A stretch of 37,055 bases of DNA from Bacillus sp. (in: firmicutes) (GTDB lineage Bacteria; Bacillota; Bacilli; Bacillales; Bacillaceae), in contig JAPSLU010000017.1 of NCBI GenBank assembly GCA_031180405.1, forward strand, positions 1-37,055, given 5' to 3'. The position numbers were made by a program, and so were the translations under genes. The notes beneath the pieces are model-generated. The model did no database searches. It was not told the origin of the DNA and worked only from the letters and a program-made list of their open reading frames with translations. Numbering within the stretch: the first letter of the stretch is position 1; the number at the start of each line of letters is the position of its first letter. Positions 5,857 through 13,916 of this stretch are shown here, piece after piece.

Positions 5857-6471
5857 TTAAAAGCTTTTCCCCGATACTTCCCTATCTATTAATAAGGATA
5901 ATTCTATAATAGGTTTTAAATTAGGACTTTCTTTATAAGGTAGCATATCAATACTTCCTATTTTAGTAGCAACATCATACTCTCCAATAATAGTGTCTAA
6001 TAATATAAAGGCTGCGTTTTCCCATTCTTCAAAATCAGAATCATAACCTTTGAGATATAGAACAATGTCTACCGTGTCACCATTTTTTCGGTAAGTGAAA
6101 TATACATCATCAGGCCCTAAACTAATATCCTCATATTCGATAGTGGAAATATCATCAACATTACTTTTGGGTCGAAAAGCAATTATTTTAAAACCGTCAA
6201 GTTTCGGTGCTTTTTCAACAAGGTCAATTACATCTGTAAAGGCAGATAGGATACCATCAGCACTTATTATAAATTCTCTCTTTCCATCGATAAGATCAGC
6301 ACTAAATTCAAAAGCTATATCCTCATTTATCTTAGATAACTGTTTATCTAGTTTGTAGAACAATGAATTTAATTTTTCTTCTTTTAACTGATAATAGTCT
6401 TGTGAATTCTTTTCAAACCAAATCCAGAAGTCAGTAGCAGTATAGTTTTTACCAAATATTTTTTTGAACAT
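5857..6471 (-). CDS. Conserved soluble protein of about 204 aa, function unknown
   Basis: Minus strand. AAAGG lies 9 bases before ATG 6471, favouring it over the in-frame ATG 6480. Segments WIWFEKNSQDYYQL, KREFIISADGI and FKIIAFRPK form a pattern I associate with a widespread family of about 200-aa soluble hypothetical proteins, sometimes found in toxin-immunity neighbourhoods. The C-terminal part (WENAAFILLDTIIGEYDVATKIGSIDMLP) is typical of the same family. No catalytic motif is seen. It has its own -10 box (6502-6507), so it is likely expressed in the lysogen. An immunity or inhibitor role is speculative. Confidence 0.6.
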   Translation of the reverse strand: MFKKIFGKNYTATDFWIWFEKNSQDYYQLKEEKLNSLFYKLDKQLSKINEDIAFEFSADLIDGKREFIISADGILSAFTDVIDLVEKAPKLDGFKIIAFRPKSNVDDISTIEYEDISLGPDDVYFTYRKNGDTVDIVLYLKGYDSDFEEWENAAFILLDTIIGEYDVATKIGSIDMLPYKESPNLKPIIELSLLIDREVSGKSF

Positions 6472-6501
6472 GTCGTCCATCCTTTATAAGTAATTTAGAT
6501 A

Positions 6502-6507
6502 ATTATA
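6502..6507 (-). promoter_or_regulatory. -10 box for the 204-aa minus-strand gene
   Basis: The complement reads TATAAT, about 31 bases upstream of ATG 6471. A possible -35 (TTTTCT) is 17 bases further upstream and weak. Confidence 0.45.
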
Positions 6508-6652
6508 CTCAATCGAGAACTAGTAGAAAATAAAAAATTGAAACATGTGATAAAGGTGTAGATTTATATTCTTTCTAACAGGAAAAGGTAAGTACTTCCC
6601 GAACTATATGAATATGGAGTTAACTCAATGCTATTTATAAGGGGGAAGAGGT

Positions 6653-6832
6653 ATGACCGAGAAAAAAGCAAGCTATTTATTGTTTTGTTCTGAATGTGGT
6701 ATGCCTCGGCCAATCCCGCAATACATCATGGAAACTTACTTTATCAAAGGGGTTGACGGAGTATATTGCAATAACTGTGGAAATAAGACAATCATTCCGG
6801 GATACCTGAAAAAAATAAAAAATGATTTGTAA
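6653..6832 (+). CDS. 59-aa zinc-ribbon protein
   Basis: ATG 6653 follows GGGGGAAGAGG closely. The product contains FCSECGMPRPIPQY and, 25 residues later, YCNNCGNKTIIPGY: two CxxCG knuckles, a classical small zinc ribbon. The basic tail is KKIKNDL. It is the first plus-strand gene after the minus-strand island and probably belongs with the regulator gene that follows. Function unknown; zinc ribbons of this size often bind nucleic acid or RNA polymerase. Confidence 0.65.
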   Translation: MTEKKASYLLFCSECGMPRPIPQYIMETYFIKGVDGVYCNNCGNKTIIPGYLKKIKNDL

Positions 6833-6897
6833 AAACAAAAAAAGCCAGGACTCCTCCTGACCTACCTAAGCAAATTATAACATGGGAGGGGTTCTGG

Positions 6898-7365
6898 ATG
6901 AAAGAAGCTGCCAGCAAGCAAATTGAATCCATTCTTAAGGATTATCATTGGATGATGAACTCTATAAAGGTGCTCAGGGACTCAATGAAAGAACCAGGAG
7001 AAGGGTTAACAGCTCAATATGGTGATGCAGCTGGGATGCCGAAAGCTCAAGGTACCACAAGTGATCCTGTTTATAGAGAATGTGTACGCAGGGAGAGAAG
7101 ATATTCAGTTATTTGTAAGTACGAGGCTAAGATTTCTGTTATTCAGGATCGAATGCATCTTATTACGGATGACAGGGAAATTGAGGTTCTTCATTGGCTG
7201 CTTGAGGGGAGAAGTTATCGGTGGATTGCAATGCATATGGGTTTATCGCACTCCCACATTGGACGCATTAAAGATTCAATTGTTAAGAAAATGAGTGAAT
7301 ATGTTCCAAATGTTACAAACGATACAAACGATACGAAATTGCTAAAACATAAATCTGCTTGCTAA
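6898..7365 (+). CDS. Late-control HTH regulator (sigma-4/RinA/ArpU-like)
   Basis: 155 residues. GGGAGGGG (6884-6891) sets ATG 6898. The N-terminal part is helical and charged (ECVRRERRYSVICKYEAKI). The C-terminal 106-131 is a helix-turn-helix, SYRWIAMHMGLSHSHIGRIK, of the type seen in sigma factor region 4 and in phage late activators (RinA, ArpU, Xpf). It lies at the end of the early region, just before the head genes, the usual place for the activator of late transcription. The exact family is uncertain. The gene is followed by a strong terminator (7383-7417). Confidence 0.7.
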   Translation: MKEAASKQIESILKDYHWMMNSIKVLRDSMKEPGEGLTAQYGDAAGMPKAQGTTSDPVYRECVRRERRYSVICKYEAKISVIQDRMHLITDDREIEVLHWLLEGRSYRWIAMHMGLSHSHIGRIKDSIVKKMSEYVPNVTNDTNDTKLLKHKSAC

Positions 7366-7382
7366 ACTTGAAGGCAGGACGG

Positions 7383-7417
7383 GGAGGCGGTTACGAACTG
7401 CTTCCTCTATTTTTGTT
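7383..7417 (+). terminator. Intrinsic terminator ending the early operon
   Basis: GGAGGCGGTT (7383-7392) pairs with AACTGCTTCC (7396-7405) around ACG, with two G-T wobbles, then TCTATTTTTGTT. Confidence 0.7.
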
Positions 7418-7423
7418 GGATAG

Positions 7424-7437
7424 TTACTTTATAGTAA
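7424..7437. promoter_or_regulatory. Palindrome TTACTTTATAGTAA: candidate operator
   Basis: TTACT (7424-7428) and AGTAA (7433-7437) form a perfect inverted repeat just after the early terminator and about 58 bases before the next gene. It is well placed to be bound by the late regulator encoded immediately upstream. This role is inference from position and symmetry. Confidence 0.35.
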
Positions 7438-7495
7438 AAAAATACAGGAAAATATCTCCTTTTGGCGAAGTGTAATGACGAAGGGGGTGATGCGC

Positions 7496-7819
7496 GTGAG
7501 ATTAAAAATGGATGGTTTTGATGATCTAGAAAAACAATTAAAGCAAATGGAAAAAAACATCAAAGAGTTTGAGGGTGGCAAGGAAGTTGGATTTGAAGAA
7601 TTATTTAATCCTTCATTTATGAAAATTCATACTGACTTTAATAACATTGATGAGTTTTTTGATAAAAGTCCGTTTAGTATTGAAACAAATGAAGATTTTG
7701 ATAATCTGGATGAATCTGAATTAGATAAATACGTAGCTGAGACAACAAAATTTTCATCATGGGGAGAAATGCTAGATACTGCTGGAGAAATACATCTTAC
7801 AAAAAAGTTAGGGTTTTAA
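7496..7819 (+). CDS. Conserved small phage protein, about 107 aa
   Basis: AAGGGGGTG (7481-7489) best serves GTG 7496 (product begins VRLKMDGFDDLEKQLKQM); ATG 7490 and ATG 7475 are in frame but less well spaced. I recall similar Bacillus phage proteins with the same MDGFDDL start and the ending FSSWGEMLDTAG...KKLGF. It is acidic, with a conserved middle LFNPSFMKIHTDF. Function unknown. A terminator follows directly (7828-7848). Confidence 0.6.
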   Translation: MRLKMDGFDDLEKQLKQMEKNIKEFEGGKEVGFEELFNPSFMKIHTDFNNIDEFFDKSPFSIETNEDFDNLDESELDKYVAETTKFSSWGEMLDTAGEIHLTKKLGF

Positions 7820-7827
7820 ATAACAGT

Positions 7828-7848
7828 GCATCCTTCGGGGTGCTTTTT
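7828..7848 (+). terminator. Intrinsic terminator
   Basis: GCATCC (7828-7833), loop TTCG, GGGTGC (7838-7843, one wobble), then TTTTT. It ends the transcript of the 107-aa gene. Confidence 0.7.
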
Positions 7849-7851
7849 AAT

Positions 7852-7883
7852 AGAAAAAGAAAAACCCTCACTTTGCAGGAGGG
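7852..7883 (-). terminator. Intrinsic terminator, minus strand
   Basis: On the minus strand CCCTC (complement of 7879-7883) pairs with GAGGG (complement of 7865-7869), followed by TTTTTCTTTTT. The stop codon of the 39-aa minus-strand ORF lies within this stem, so the two form one transcription unit. Confidence 0.65.
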
Positions 7884-7987
7884 CGTTTCTTCGCCGTATA
7901 TAAAAATGATATAGTTAGGCCGGCGGCAACCGACAACTGAACCTCCAAATTTACAACGACTTCCATAGTTAATTGTAAAGTTAACAT
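7868..7987 (-). CDS. 39-aa hydrophobic peptide, toxin-like
   Basis: Minus strand, ATG 7987 preceded by GGGGG about 8 bases upstream. It reads MLTLQLTMEVVVNLEV, then QLSVAAGLTISFLYT, then a basic proline-containing tail KKRPPAK. A single hydrophobic segment and charged C-terminus in about 40 residues is the format of holin-like and type I toxins, but no named family is matched. The stop falls inside a strong minus-strand terminator. A TTGACA-like -35 (complement of 8120-8125) lies upstream. A DUF2513 gene is divergent from it. It could also be a non-coding RNA. Confidence 0.4.
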   Translation of the reverse strand: MLTLQLTMEVVVNLEVQLSVAAGLTISFLYTAKKRPPAK

Positions 7988-8143
7988 ATAGCATTCCCCC
8001 AAATATTAAGTCACCCATGCGAGTGCTAGGCACACACTACATGAAAATATCTGAGGTTAGTAAAATAGTATCATAACAAATTGGAAAATGGAATAATATT
8101 GCAGGGGAATAAATCATTTTGTCAAAGTAAAGGGGTTAATGCT

Positions 8144-8509
8144 ATGAAAAGAGATATGGAATTAGTTAGACAACTATTATTTATGATTGAAAAGTTGGAG
8201 AGTAACCATACAGAATTAAAAATTCCCTCTGAAATAGATAGAGAAGAAGCTGTTTACCACCTTCGTATTATGGAACAAGCTGGATTTACGGTAAATAAAA
8301 TTCAATACGCCGATAATCAGCCTTTATGGATATACAGTTCTCTTACTTGGGATGGCCATGACTTTTTAGATTCAATTAAAAATGATACTGTTTGGACAAA
8401 AATTAAAGAAGGTATAAAGAATAAAGGCCTTGAATTAGGTCAGGTTTCATTTAGTGTCTTGAAAGAATATGCAAAATTAGAGATTAAGAAAAAATTGGGA
8501 CTAGAGTAA
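8144..8509 (+). CDS. DUF2513-family protein
   Basis: 121 residues. AAAGGGG (8129-8135) supports ATG 8144, not the upstream in-frame ATG 8081. The start MKRDMELVRQLLFMIE, the block EEAVYHLRIMEQAGF, and LTWDGHDFLDSIKNDTVWTKIK are hallmarks of DUF2513, a prophage-associated family built like a winged helix with no proven function. It is isolated by terminators on both sides (7828 and 8512) and is divergent from the 39-aa peptide gene, so it is probably an accessory cassette rather than part of the late operon. Confidence 0.8.
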   Translation: MKRDMELVRQLLFMIEKLESNHTELKIPSEIDREEAVYHLRIMEQAGFTVNKIQYADNQPLWIYSSLTWDGHDFLDSIKNDTVWTKIKEGIKNKGLELGQVSFSVLKEYAKLEIKKKLGLE

Positions 8510-8511
8510 TA

Positions 8512-8540
8512 AGCATCCTTTCGAGGCTGCTTTTTCTTTT
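8512..8540 (+). terminator. Intrinsic terminator after the DUF2513 gene
   Basis: AGCATCC (8512-8518) pairs with GGCTGCT (8525-8531) with one mismatch, around TTTCGA, followed by TTTTTCTTTT. It separates the accessory cassette from the late operon. Confidence 0.65.
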
Positions 8541-8585
8541 GCTCCAAAACAAACATAAATACCTGGAGGTGGCAGGTGATGTAAC

Positions 8586-9320
8586 ATGGCTGAGAAATAC
8601 GTCCAAGCTGAAAAAGATTACGTCAAAGGCATGAAGTACAAGGATATTGCTGAGAAATATCAGGTATCACTGAATACCGTGAAGTCCTGGAAAAAGAGAT
8701 ATGGTTGGAATCGTAATAGGGGTGCACCCAAAGAAAAAAGTGTGCACACAATAAAGCGGGGTGCTCCAAAAGGCAATATTAATGCAAAAGGTAACAGAGG
8801 GGGAGCTGCTCCAAAAGGAAACTCGAATGCCGTAACCCATGGTTTTTTCTCTAAGTTCCTACCAGAAGAATCATTAGAAATCATGATCCATATGCAGGAG
8901 CATTCCCCTGCTGATTTAATCTGGGATCAAATACAGATTCAATACGCTGCAATTATTCGTGCCCAGAGAATAATGTTTGTTGAGAACAAAGACGATTTCA
9001 CCAAGGTTTTAAAAAAGACTAAGGACTCAGATTCTGCTGAGGAAAGAGAATGGGAATATCAATTCGCTTGGGATAAGCATGCTACTTTCCTAAATGCTCA
9101 GTCCAGGGCAATGGGTGAGCTGCGTTCCCTTATTAAACAATTTGATGAGATGGCACACATTCATGATGAGCGCAGGATGAAACTTGAACTTATGCGGGCT
9201 AATATCGAGAAAACAAAAGCTGAAATCAAACAAGAGGCTGCCGATGGTAGCAAGGTTGTTATTGTTAATGATAAAGAAGCAATGAGGAAGGCGTTAGAAA
9301 ATGACAGTCAAAACAATTAA
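8586..9320 (+). CDS. terS: Terminase small subunit (YqaS/PBSX type)
   Basis: 244 residues. GGAGGTGG precedes the start. The N-terminal helix-turn-helix (about 7-35, [23 protein letters not shown]) binds the packaging site. A Gly-rich linker with repeated GAPKGN motifs and [11 protein letters not shown] follows, then a helical oligomerisation region ([19 protein letters not shown]-like). This is the standard layout of phage terminase small subunits from Bacillus skin/PBSX phages. It opens the late operon and overlaps terL by 20 bases. Confidence 0.9.
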   Translation: MAEKYVQAEKDYVKGMKYKDIAEKYQVSLNTVKSWKKRYGWNRNRGAPKEKSVHTIKRGAPKGNINAKGNRGGAAPKGNSNAVTHGFFSKFLPEESLEIMIHMQEHSPADLIWDQIQIQYAAIIRAQRIMFVENKDDFTKVLKKTKDSDSAEEREWEYQFAWDKHATFLNAQSRAMGELRSLIKQFDEMAHIHDERRMKLELMRANIEKTKAEIKQEAADGSKVVIVNDKEAMRKALENDSQNN

Positions 9321-10602
9321 TGTCATGGACTTGATGAACGTCAATTTTTATTCCCTCTGGCTTGCTGAACAGTCTCATATAGTCGCTAAAGGCGGCCGTT
9401 CCTCTATGAAATCCTCTGTGATTAGTTTAAAACTTGTGGTCTATTTTTTGGAAGATGATTTGGGCAATGTCGTTTGTTTAAGGAAAGTAGGAAAATATCT
9501 TTCTACTTCCATTTACGAGCAAATTAAATGGGCCATTTACATGCTTGGCGTTGAGGATGAGTTCTATTTCGGAAAATCGCCTCTGATAATTCGCCATAAG
9601 GCCACGAATACAGCTTTTTATTTTTATGGCGTTGACGATCCCATGAAGATTAAGTCAGCTAAGATAGCAAAAGGCTATGTAATGGCTCTGTGGTTTGAGG
9701 AAGCAGCTGAATTTGCTGGTGTGGAAGATATCGATATTGTTGAGGATACCTTTCTCCGTCAAGAAATTGAAGGAAAAGAGGTTAAGGTGTATTTCTCCTA
9801 CAACCCTCCCAGAAATCCTTATAGCTGGATCAATGAGTGGTTAGATACAAAGGCAAGGGATGATGATTATTTCATTCATCATTCAACGTACCTTGATGAT
9901 AAAAAAGGTTTCTTATCCGAGCAGATGATCCGAAAAATTGAGAAGTACAAGGAAAATGATGAAGATTATTGGCGTTGGATGTATGCCGGTGAGGTTATTG
10001 GTCTTGGCGACATGGTCTACAATATGGACCATTTTCACGAAATCGATTCGTTGCCTGAAGACGATGATCTAATTATTATAGACATTGCTATCGATACCGG
10101 ACATCAGGTGTCTGCGACCACTTTCTTGGCCTTCGGATTTACGAAGAAGAGGAATGTAATTTTACTCGATACCTTTTACTATAGCCCTGAAAACAAAGTC
10201 GTAAAAAAGGCCTCAAGCGAGCTTTCAAAGGATTTAAAAGAGTGGATGGATAAAATCAAGCAAACCTATAATAGACACTTTGATCAGCAAACAATTGATT
10301 CTGCAGAGGGGGCTTTGCGTAACCAGTTCTTTAAAGATTATGGGATCCGCCTTCATCCTGTAGTGAAGAAAAAGAAAATAGATATGATCGACAACGTCCA
10401 GGATTTATTAGCTCAGGGGCGTTTTTTTGTGCTTAAAACAGCAGCCAATGAGATTTTCCTGACTGAACATAAAAAATACCAATGGGATGCTGATTCCTTA
10501 CAGAGTGATGATCCGAAGGTCATAAAGATTGATGATCATACCTGCGATGCATTCCAATATTATGTTCAGGATAATTTGAGGAAGCTTGGATTGAAATATT
10601 AA
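9301..10602 (+). CDS. terL: Terminase large subunit (PBSX/SPP1 type)
   Basis: 433 residues. This is the packaging ATPase and nuclease that pumps DNA into the prohead at the portal. The adenine-binding start is followed by the Walker A GGRSSMKS (31-38), the Walker B VMALWFEE (127-134, catalytic Glu), and the coupling motif SYNPPR in mid-protein. The C-terminal RNase H-like nuclease begins at [10 protein letters not shown], with a further acidic residue in [10 protein letters not shown] near the end. Length is normal. It starts inside terS, so translation is coupled. Confidence 0.92.
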   Translation: MTVKTINVMDLMNVNFYSLWLAEQSHIVAKGGRSSMKSSVISLKLVVYFLEDDLGNVVCLRKVGKYLSTSIYEQIKWAIYMLGVEDEFYFGKSPLIIRHKATNTAFYFYGVDDPMKIKSAKIAKGYVMALWFEEAAEFAGVEDIDIVEDTFLRQEIEGKEVKVYFSYNPPRNPYSWINEWLDTKARDDDYFIHHSTYLDDKKGFLSEQMIRKIEKYKENDEDYWRWMYAGEVIGLGDMVYNMDHFHEIDSLPEDDDLIIIDIAIDTGHQVSATTFLAFGFTKKRNVILLDTFYYSPENKVVKKASSELSKDLKEWMDKIKQTYNRHFDQQTIDSAEGALRNQFFKDYGIRLHPVVKKKKIDMIDNVQDLLAQGRFFVLKTAANEIFLTEHKKYQWDADSLQSDDPKVIKIDDHTCDAFQYYVQDNLRKLGLKY

Positions 10603-10616
10603 GGCGGTGACAATCA

Positions 10617-12116
10617 TTGTTTAAAAACATGCTGGCCCGCATAAGGCAGGTGATGTACAGAATGGGATTGATTAAAGGCATTAAGAGGCTGGCTGATCAT
10701 AAGGACATCCAGATTAATGAGGATTTCTATAAATATATTGGGAATTGGAAAGCTCTCTATAAAGGGTATTTTAGCGAATGGCATGATATCCGATATACAA
10801 CAATTGCGGGACCAAAAAAACGTCGAATGGCTTCCTTGAACATGCCAAAGGTGGTCTCTCAGGAGCTAGCAACATTAATCTTTAATGAGCGCTGCGAGAT
10901 CAATATTTCTGACAAGACATTGTCTGGGAAAATTCATGATGTCTTTAAGAATAATAATTTCGTTAAGAAGTTCCAGGATTACTTAGAATACCAGTTTGCT
11001 ATGGGTGGCATGGTGATCAAGCCTTATGTGGAGGATGAAAAGTTAAAGCTCTCCTATGTGACTGCAGATTGTTTTATCCCCATTAGCTGGGACCATATCA
11101 CGATTAGAGAGGCTGTTTTCCTAAATGAATTCTCTAAGAAAGGAAAGAAGTACAATCACCTGGAATGGCACCTGTGGGATAGGGCGACCTATATAATCCG
11201 AAATGAAGTCTATGAAAATAATACAGGCGAGGAATTAGGGGTTAAGGTTCCACTGAAGCAATTTTTCCCGAATCTTGAAGAGGAGATTAGGATATCTAAT
11301 TACAAGCGACCGGGTTTTGTCTACTTTAAGCCAAACATAGCCAATAACTTGGATACTACAAGCCCATTAGGAATTTCTATTTTCGCAAATGCGCTTGATA
11401 CGCTGCATTCCTTGGATATCGCTTTTGACTCCTATCAGCGGGAATTCAAGCTTGGGAAAAAGCGAATTTTAGTACCTGATACAGCTATTCAAACCGTTAT
11501 TGACCCACTAACTGGTCAGATGCACCGTTATTTTGATGCTGAAGATGAAGTTTATCAGGCGATGGCTCTTGGCGATATGGATGCCAATAAAATAGCAGAC
11601 ATTTCAACAACACTTCGGGTCGAGGAACATATTTCAGCGATTAATTCTTTGCTCAATGTCTTGGCTATGCAAATAGGTTTCTCTTCCGGTGCTTTCACCT
11701 TCGATGGCCAGGGCGTTAAGACAGCAACAGAGGTTGTTTCGGAAAATTCTAAGACCTTCCGGACGAAGCAAAGCCATGAAAACCTTATTGAAGCTGGCAT
11801 TCAGGAACTAGTGGAATGTATCATTCAGGTCGCTGAGCTATATCAGTTATTTAATCGGCCTGAGGGCGAATATGAAGTCACAGTTGCTTTTGATGATTCT
11901 ATAGCAGAAGACCAAAAAGCAGAGATCGCAAAGCAGGTTCAGCTGGTTACCAATCAACTGACTTCGAAGAAAAAGGCGATTATGAAGATCCATGGTTTTT
12001 CAGAAGAAGAAGCCGAGCAGTTGCTGAAGGAAATTGCAGAAGAAAATGCAACAGCAACGGTTGAAGCAATTGATTTCTTTGGCATTAATAATAGACAAGA
12101 CCAGGGTGAAACCTAA
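10617..12116 (+). CDS. Portal protein (SPP1 gp6/YqbA type)
   Basis: 499 residues from TTG 10617, after AAGGCGGTGA. It forms the dodecameric ring through which DNA enters and leaves the head. Visible features are the N-terminal helical region with WHDIRYTT and LNMPKVVSQELATLIFNER, then a strand-rich clip/stem region with YVTADCFIPISWD, and the crown part TATEVVSENSKTFRTKQSHEN, followed by an acidic tail. This is the portal pattern of SPP1-like and skin-like phages. The stop overlaps the next start (TAATG). Confidence 0.88.
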   Translation: MFKNMLARIRQVMYRMGLIKGIKRLADHKDIQINEDFYKYIGNWKALYKGYFSEWHDIRYTTIAGPKKRRMASLNMPKVVSQELATLIFNERCEINISDKTLSGKIHDVFKNNNFVKKFQDYLEYQFAMGGMVIKPYVEDEKLKLSYVTADCFIPISWDHITIREAVFLNEFSKKGKKYNHLEWHLWDRATYIIRNEVYENNTGEELGVKVPLKQFFPNLEEEIRISNYKRPGFVYFKPNIANNLDTTSPLGISIFANALDTLHSLDIAFDSYQREFKLGKKRILVPDTAIQTVIDPLTGQMHRYFDAEDEVYQAMALGDMDANKIADISTTLRVEEHISAINSLLNVLAMQIGFSSGAFTFDGQGVKTATEVVSENSKTFRTKQSHENLIEAGIQELVECIIQVAELYQLFNRPEGEYEVTVAFDDSIAEDQKAEIAKQVQLVTNQLTSKKKAIMKIHGFSEEEAEQLLKEIAEENATATVEAIDFFGINNRQDQGET

Positions 12117-13219
12117 TGGATCCACTAAGGCAGCAGCAATTAACAATGCCTGTTATCGAAGTCTTTCTATCCATTGAGGAAGAAATCCTTTTAAATATTG
12201 CCAAGCTCCTGAAACAAGGAAAAAGCCTGCTGGAAGAAGATGTGGAAAGGTGGCAAACCGAGAAGCTTGGACAATTAGGAAAATTAACACAGCAAAATAT
12301 TATAACCATAGCAAAATACGCGGAACTTTCGATAGAAACTGTAACAGCTATGCTTGAGGAAGCTGGATATGAGGCTGTCACTGATTCAGAAATGGAACTG
12401 ACTGAAGCTGTTGCTCAAGGAATCTTGCTACAACCACCTTTACCTAAAGAAAGCAATGTTCTTGAAGCGGTATTAGTGTCTTTTCAAAGGCAAGCAAGGG
12501 AAACTTTCAACCTGATCAATACAACCATGTTAAATCAGTCTCAGCAAATATATTTAAATATCCTGAATGAAACAACCGGAAAAGTCTTGGCAGGCACAAA
12601 AACACCAAGACAAGCGCTGGCAGAGACAGCTGCAAGGTGGGCAGAACACGGGGTTCCTGCTCTAATACGTAAAGATGGGGCCAAGATGTCAACCGAAGCC
12701 TATGTATCAATGGTTACTAGGTCTATGTCAAACAGTGTTGCCAATGAAATGCAATTTGCTCGAATGGATGAATACGAGGCAGATTTAGTTGAAGTCAGTT
12801 CCCATATGGGAGCAAGGCCAAAATGTGCAGAGTACCAGGGGGAAATCTTTTCAAGATCAGGCATCAGTAAAAAATACCCTCCTCTTTCATCTACTAGCTA
12901 TGGCGAACCCGATGGACTAAGGGGGATTAATTGCCGGCATGTTTTTTATCCCTATATTGAAGGTTTTTCAAAGCGTGTCTATAGGCCATACCCAGCTGCA
13001 GAAAATAGGAAGATCTACGAAGAAAGCCAGAGACAGAGGCATTTAGAGAGGGAAATCAGGAAAGCTAAAAGACAATTAGCTGTTGCTGAAGCTCTGGGTG
13101 AATCTGAAGCCATAGATGCTGCTAAAAAGAAAGTACGGCAGCGGCAAGCTAACATTAGAGCCTTTATTCACGATACTGGCCGAACAAGGCGGTATGAGCG
13201 AGAAAAGGCTTATTCATAA
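12116..13219 (+). CDS. Phage minor head protein (min_cap2 type)
   Basis: 367 residues. The N-terminal half is helical. The second half carries the conserved Cys/His region MGARPKCAEYQGEIFS, then YGEPDGLRGINCRHVFYPYIEG, as in the phage minor capsid protein 2 family that sits between portal and scaffold genes. These proteins are thought to enter the head and be ejected with the DNA. The C-terminus is a basic helix (ERQRHLEREIRKAKRQ-like). Overlap with the portal gene implies coupled translation. Confidence 0.82.
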   Translation: MDPLRQQQLTMPVIEVFLSIEEEILLNIAKLLKQGKSLLEEDVERWQTEKLGQLGKLTQQNIITIAKYAELSIETVTAMLEEAGYEAVTDSEMELTEAVAQGILLQPPLPKESNVLEAVLVSFQRQARETFNLINTTMLNQSQQIYLNILNETTGKVLAGTKTPRQALAETAARWAEHGVPALIRKDGAKMSTEAYVSMVTRSMSNSVANEMQFARMDEYEADLVEVSSHMGARPKCAEYQGEIFSRSGISKKYPPLSSTSYGEPDGLRGINCRHVFYPYIEGFSKRVYRPYPAAENRKIYEESQRQRHLEREIRKAKRQLAVAEALGESEAIDAAKKKVRQRQANIRAFIHDTGRTRRYEREKAYS

Positions 13220-13286
13220 TGGTGCGTCTTTTTAAAGGTTAGACGCCATAAAGAAACGGAACCTTTTTGCGTGAGGTGTGACACGC
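13219..13286 (+). promoter_or_regulatory. Structured spacer before the scaffold gene
   Basis: GCGTCT (13224-13229) pairs with AGACGC (13241-13246), with outer ATG/CAT pairs; GCGTG (13269-13273) pairs with CACGC (13282-13286). There is no T run after either stem. This may be an RNA processing or translation control region between portal-type genes and the abundantly needed scaffold and capsid. Confidence 0.35.
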
Positions 13287-13318
13287 TAAAAAACATATTA
13301 AAAAGGAGATAAAAATAG

Positions 13319-13897
13319 ATGGACTTAAAAGAATTGCTTGGAGAAGATCTATATAAGCAAGTCATGGAAAAAGCGGGAGATAAAAAGATTGCAATTGTTT
13401 CTGATGGCAATTGGATCCCTAAAGAAAAATTTAATGAATTGAACGAAAACACCAAGGATCTGAAAAAGCAGTTGAAAGATCGAGATGCTCAACTAGCTGA
13501 ACTTGGTGAAAAGGCAAAAGGTCATGAAGAATTAACAGCTAAGATTAATGAATTAACAGAAGCAAATAAGAAAACTGAAGCTGATTACCAGAAAAAGCTT
13601 GATCAGCAGGCTTTTGATTTTGCCTTAAAGTCTGCTTTAACAAATGCCAAGGCTAAAAATCCAAAGGCGGTTGAGGCTTTATTAAATAAGGAATCTATCA
13701 AGCTGGATGGAGATAAGCTCCTAGGTTTGGAAGATCAGTTGAAAGCATTGCAGAAAAGCGATGCTTATTTATTTGAAGCAGAGCAGCAACCTAGTAAGCC
13801 AACATTTTCTCATGGCCAGCACCAAACGACTCCAGCTGGTGAGCCTAGCACCCTTTTAGATGCATTAAATCAAAGGTTTTCAACAACCAATAATTAA
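13319..13897 (+). CDS. Scaffold protein (GP20-like)
   Basis: 192 residues after AAAAGGAGA. It has the N-terminal start MDLKELLGEDLYKQV, then GNWIPKEKFNELN, then a long coiled coil (about 45-95, KDLKKQLKDRDAQLAELG) and a C-terminal region rich in Gln, Pro and Ser. This is the phage GP20 minor structural/scaffold family, found next to the major capsid gene. It guides prohead assembly and is usually removed before packaging. No protease is seen nearby. Confidence 0.85.
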   Translation: MDLKELLGEDLYKQVMEKAGDKKIAIVSDGNWIPKEKFNELNENTKDLKKQLKDRDAQLAELGEKAKGHEELTAKINELTEANKKTEADYQKKLDQQAFDFALKSALTNAKAKNPKAVEALLNKESIKLDGDKLLGLEDQLKALQKSDAYLFEAEQQPSKPTFSHGQHQTTPAGEPSTLLDALNQRFSTTNN

Positions 13898-13916
13898 GAT
13901 TAGGAGATGATTGTTC

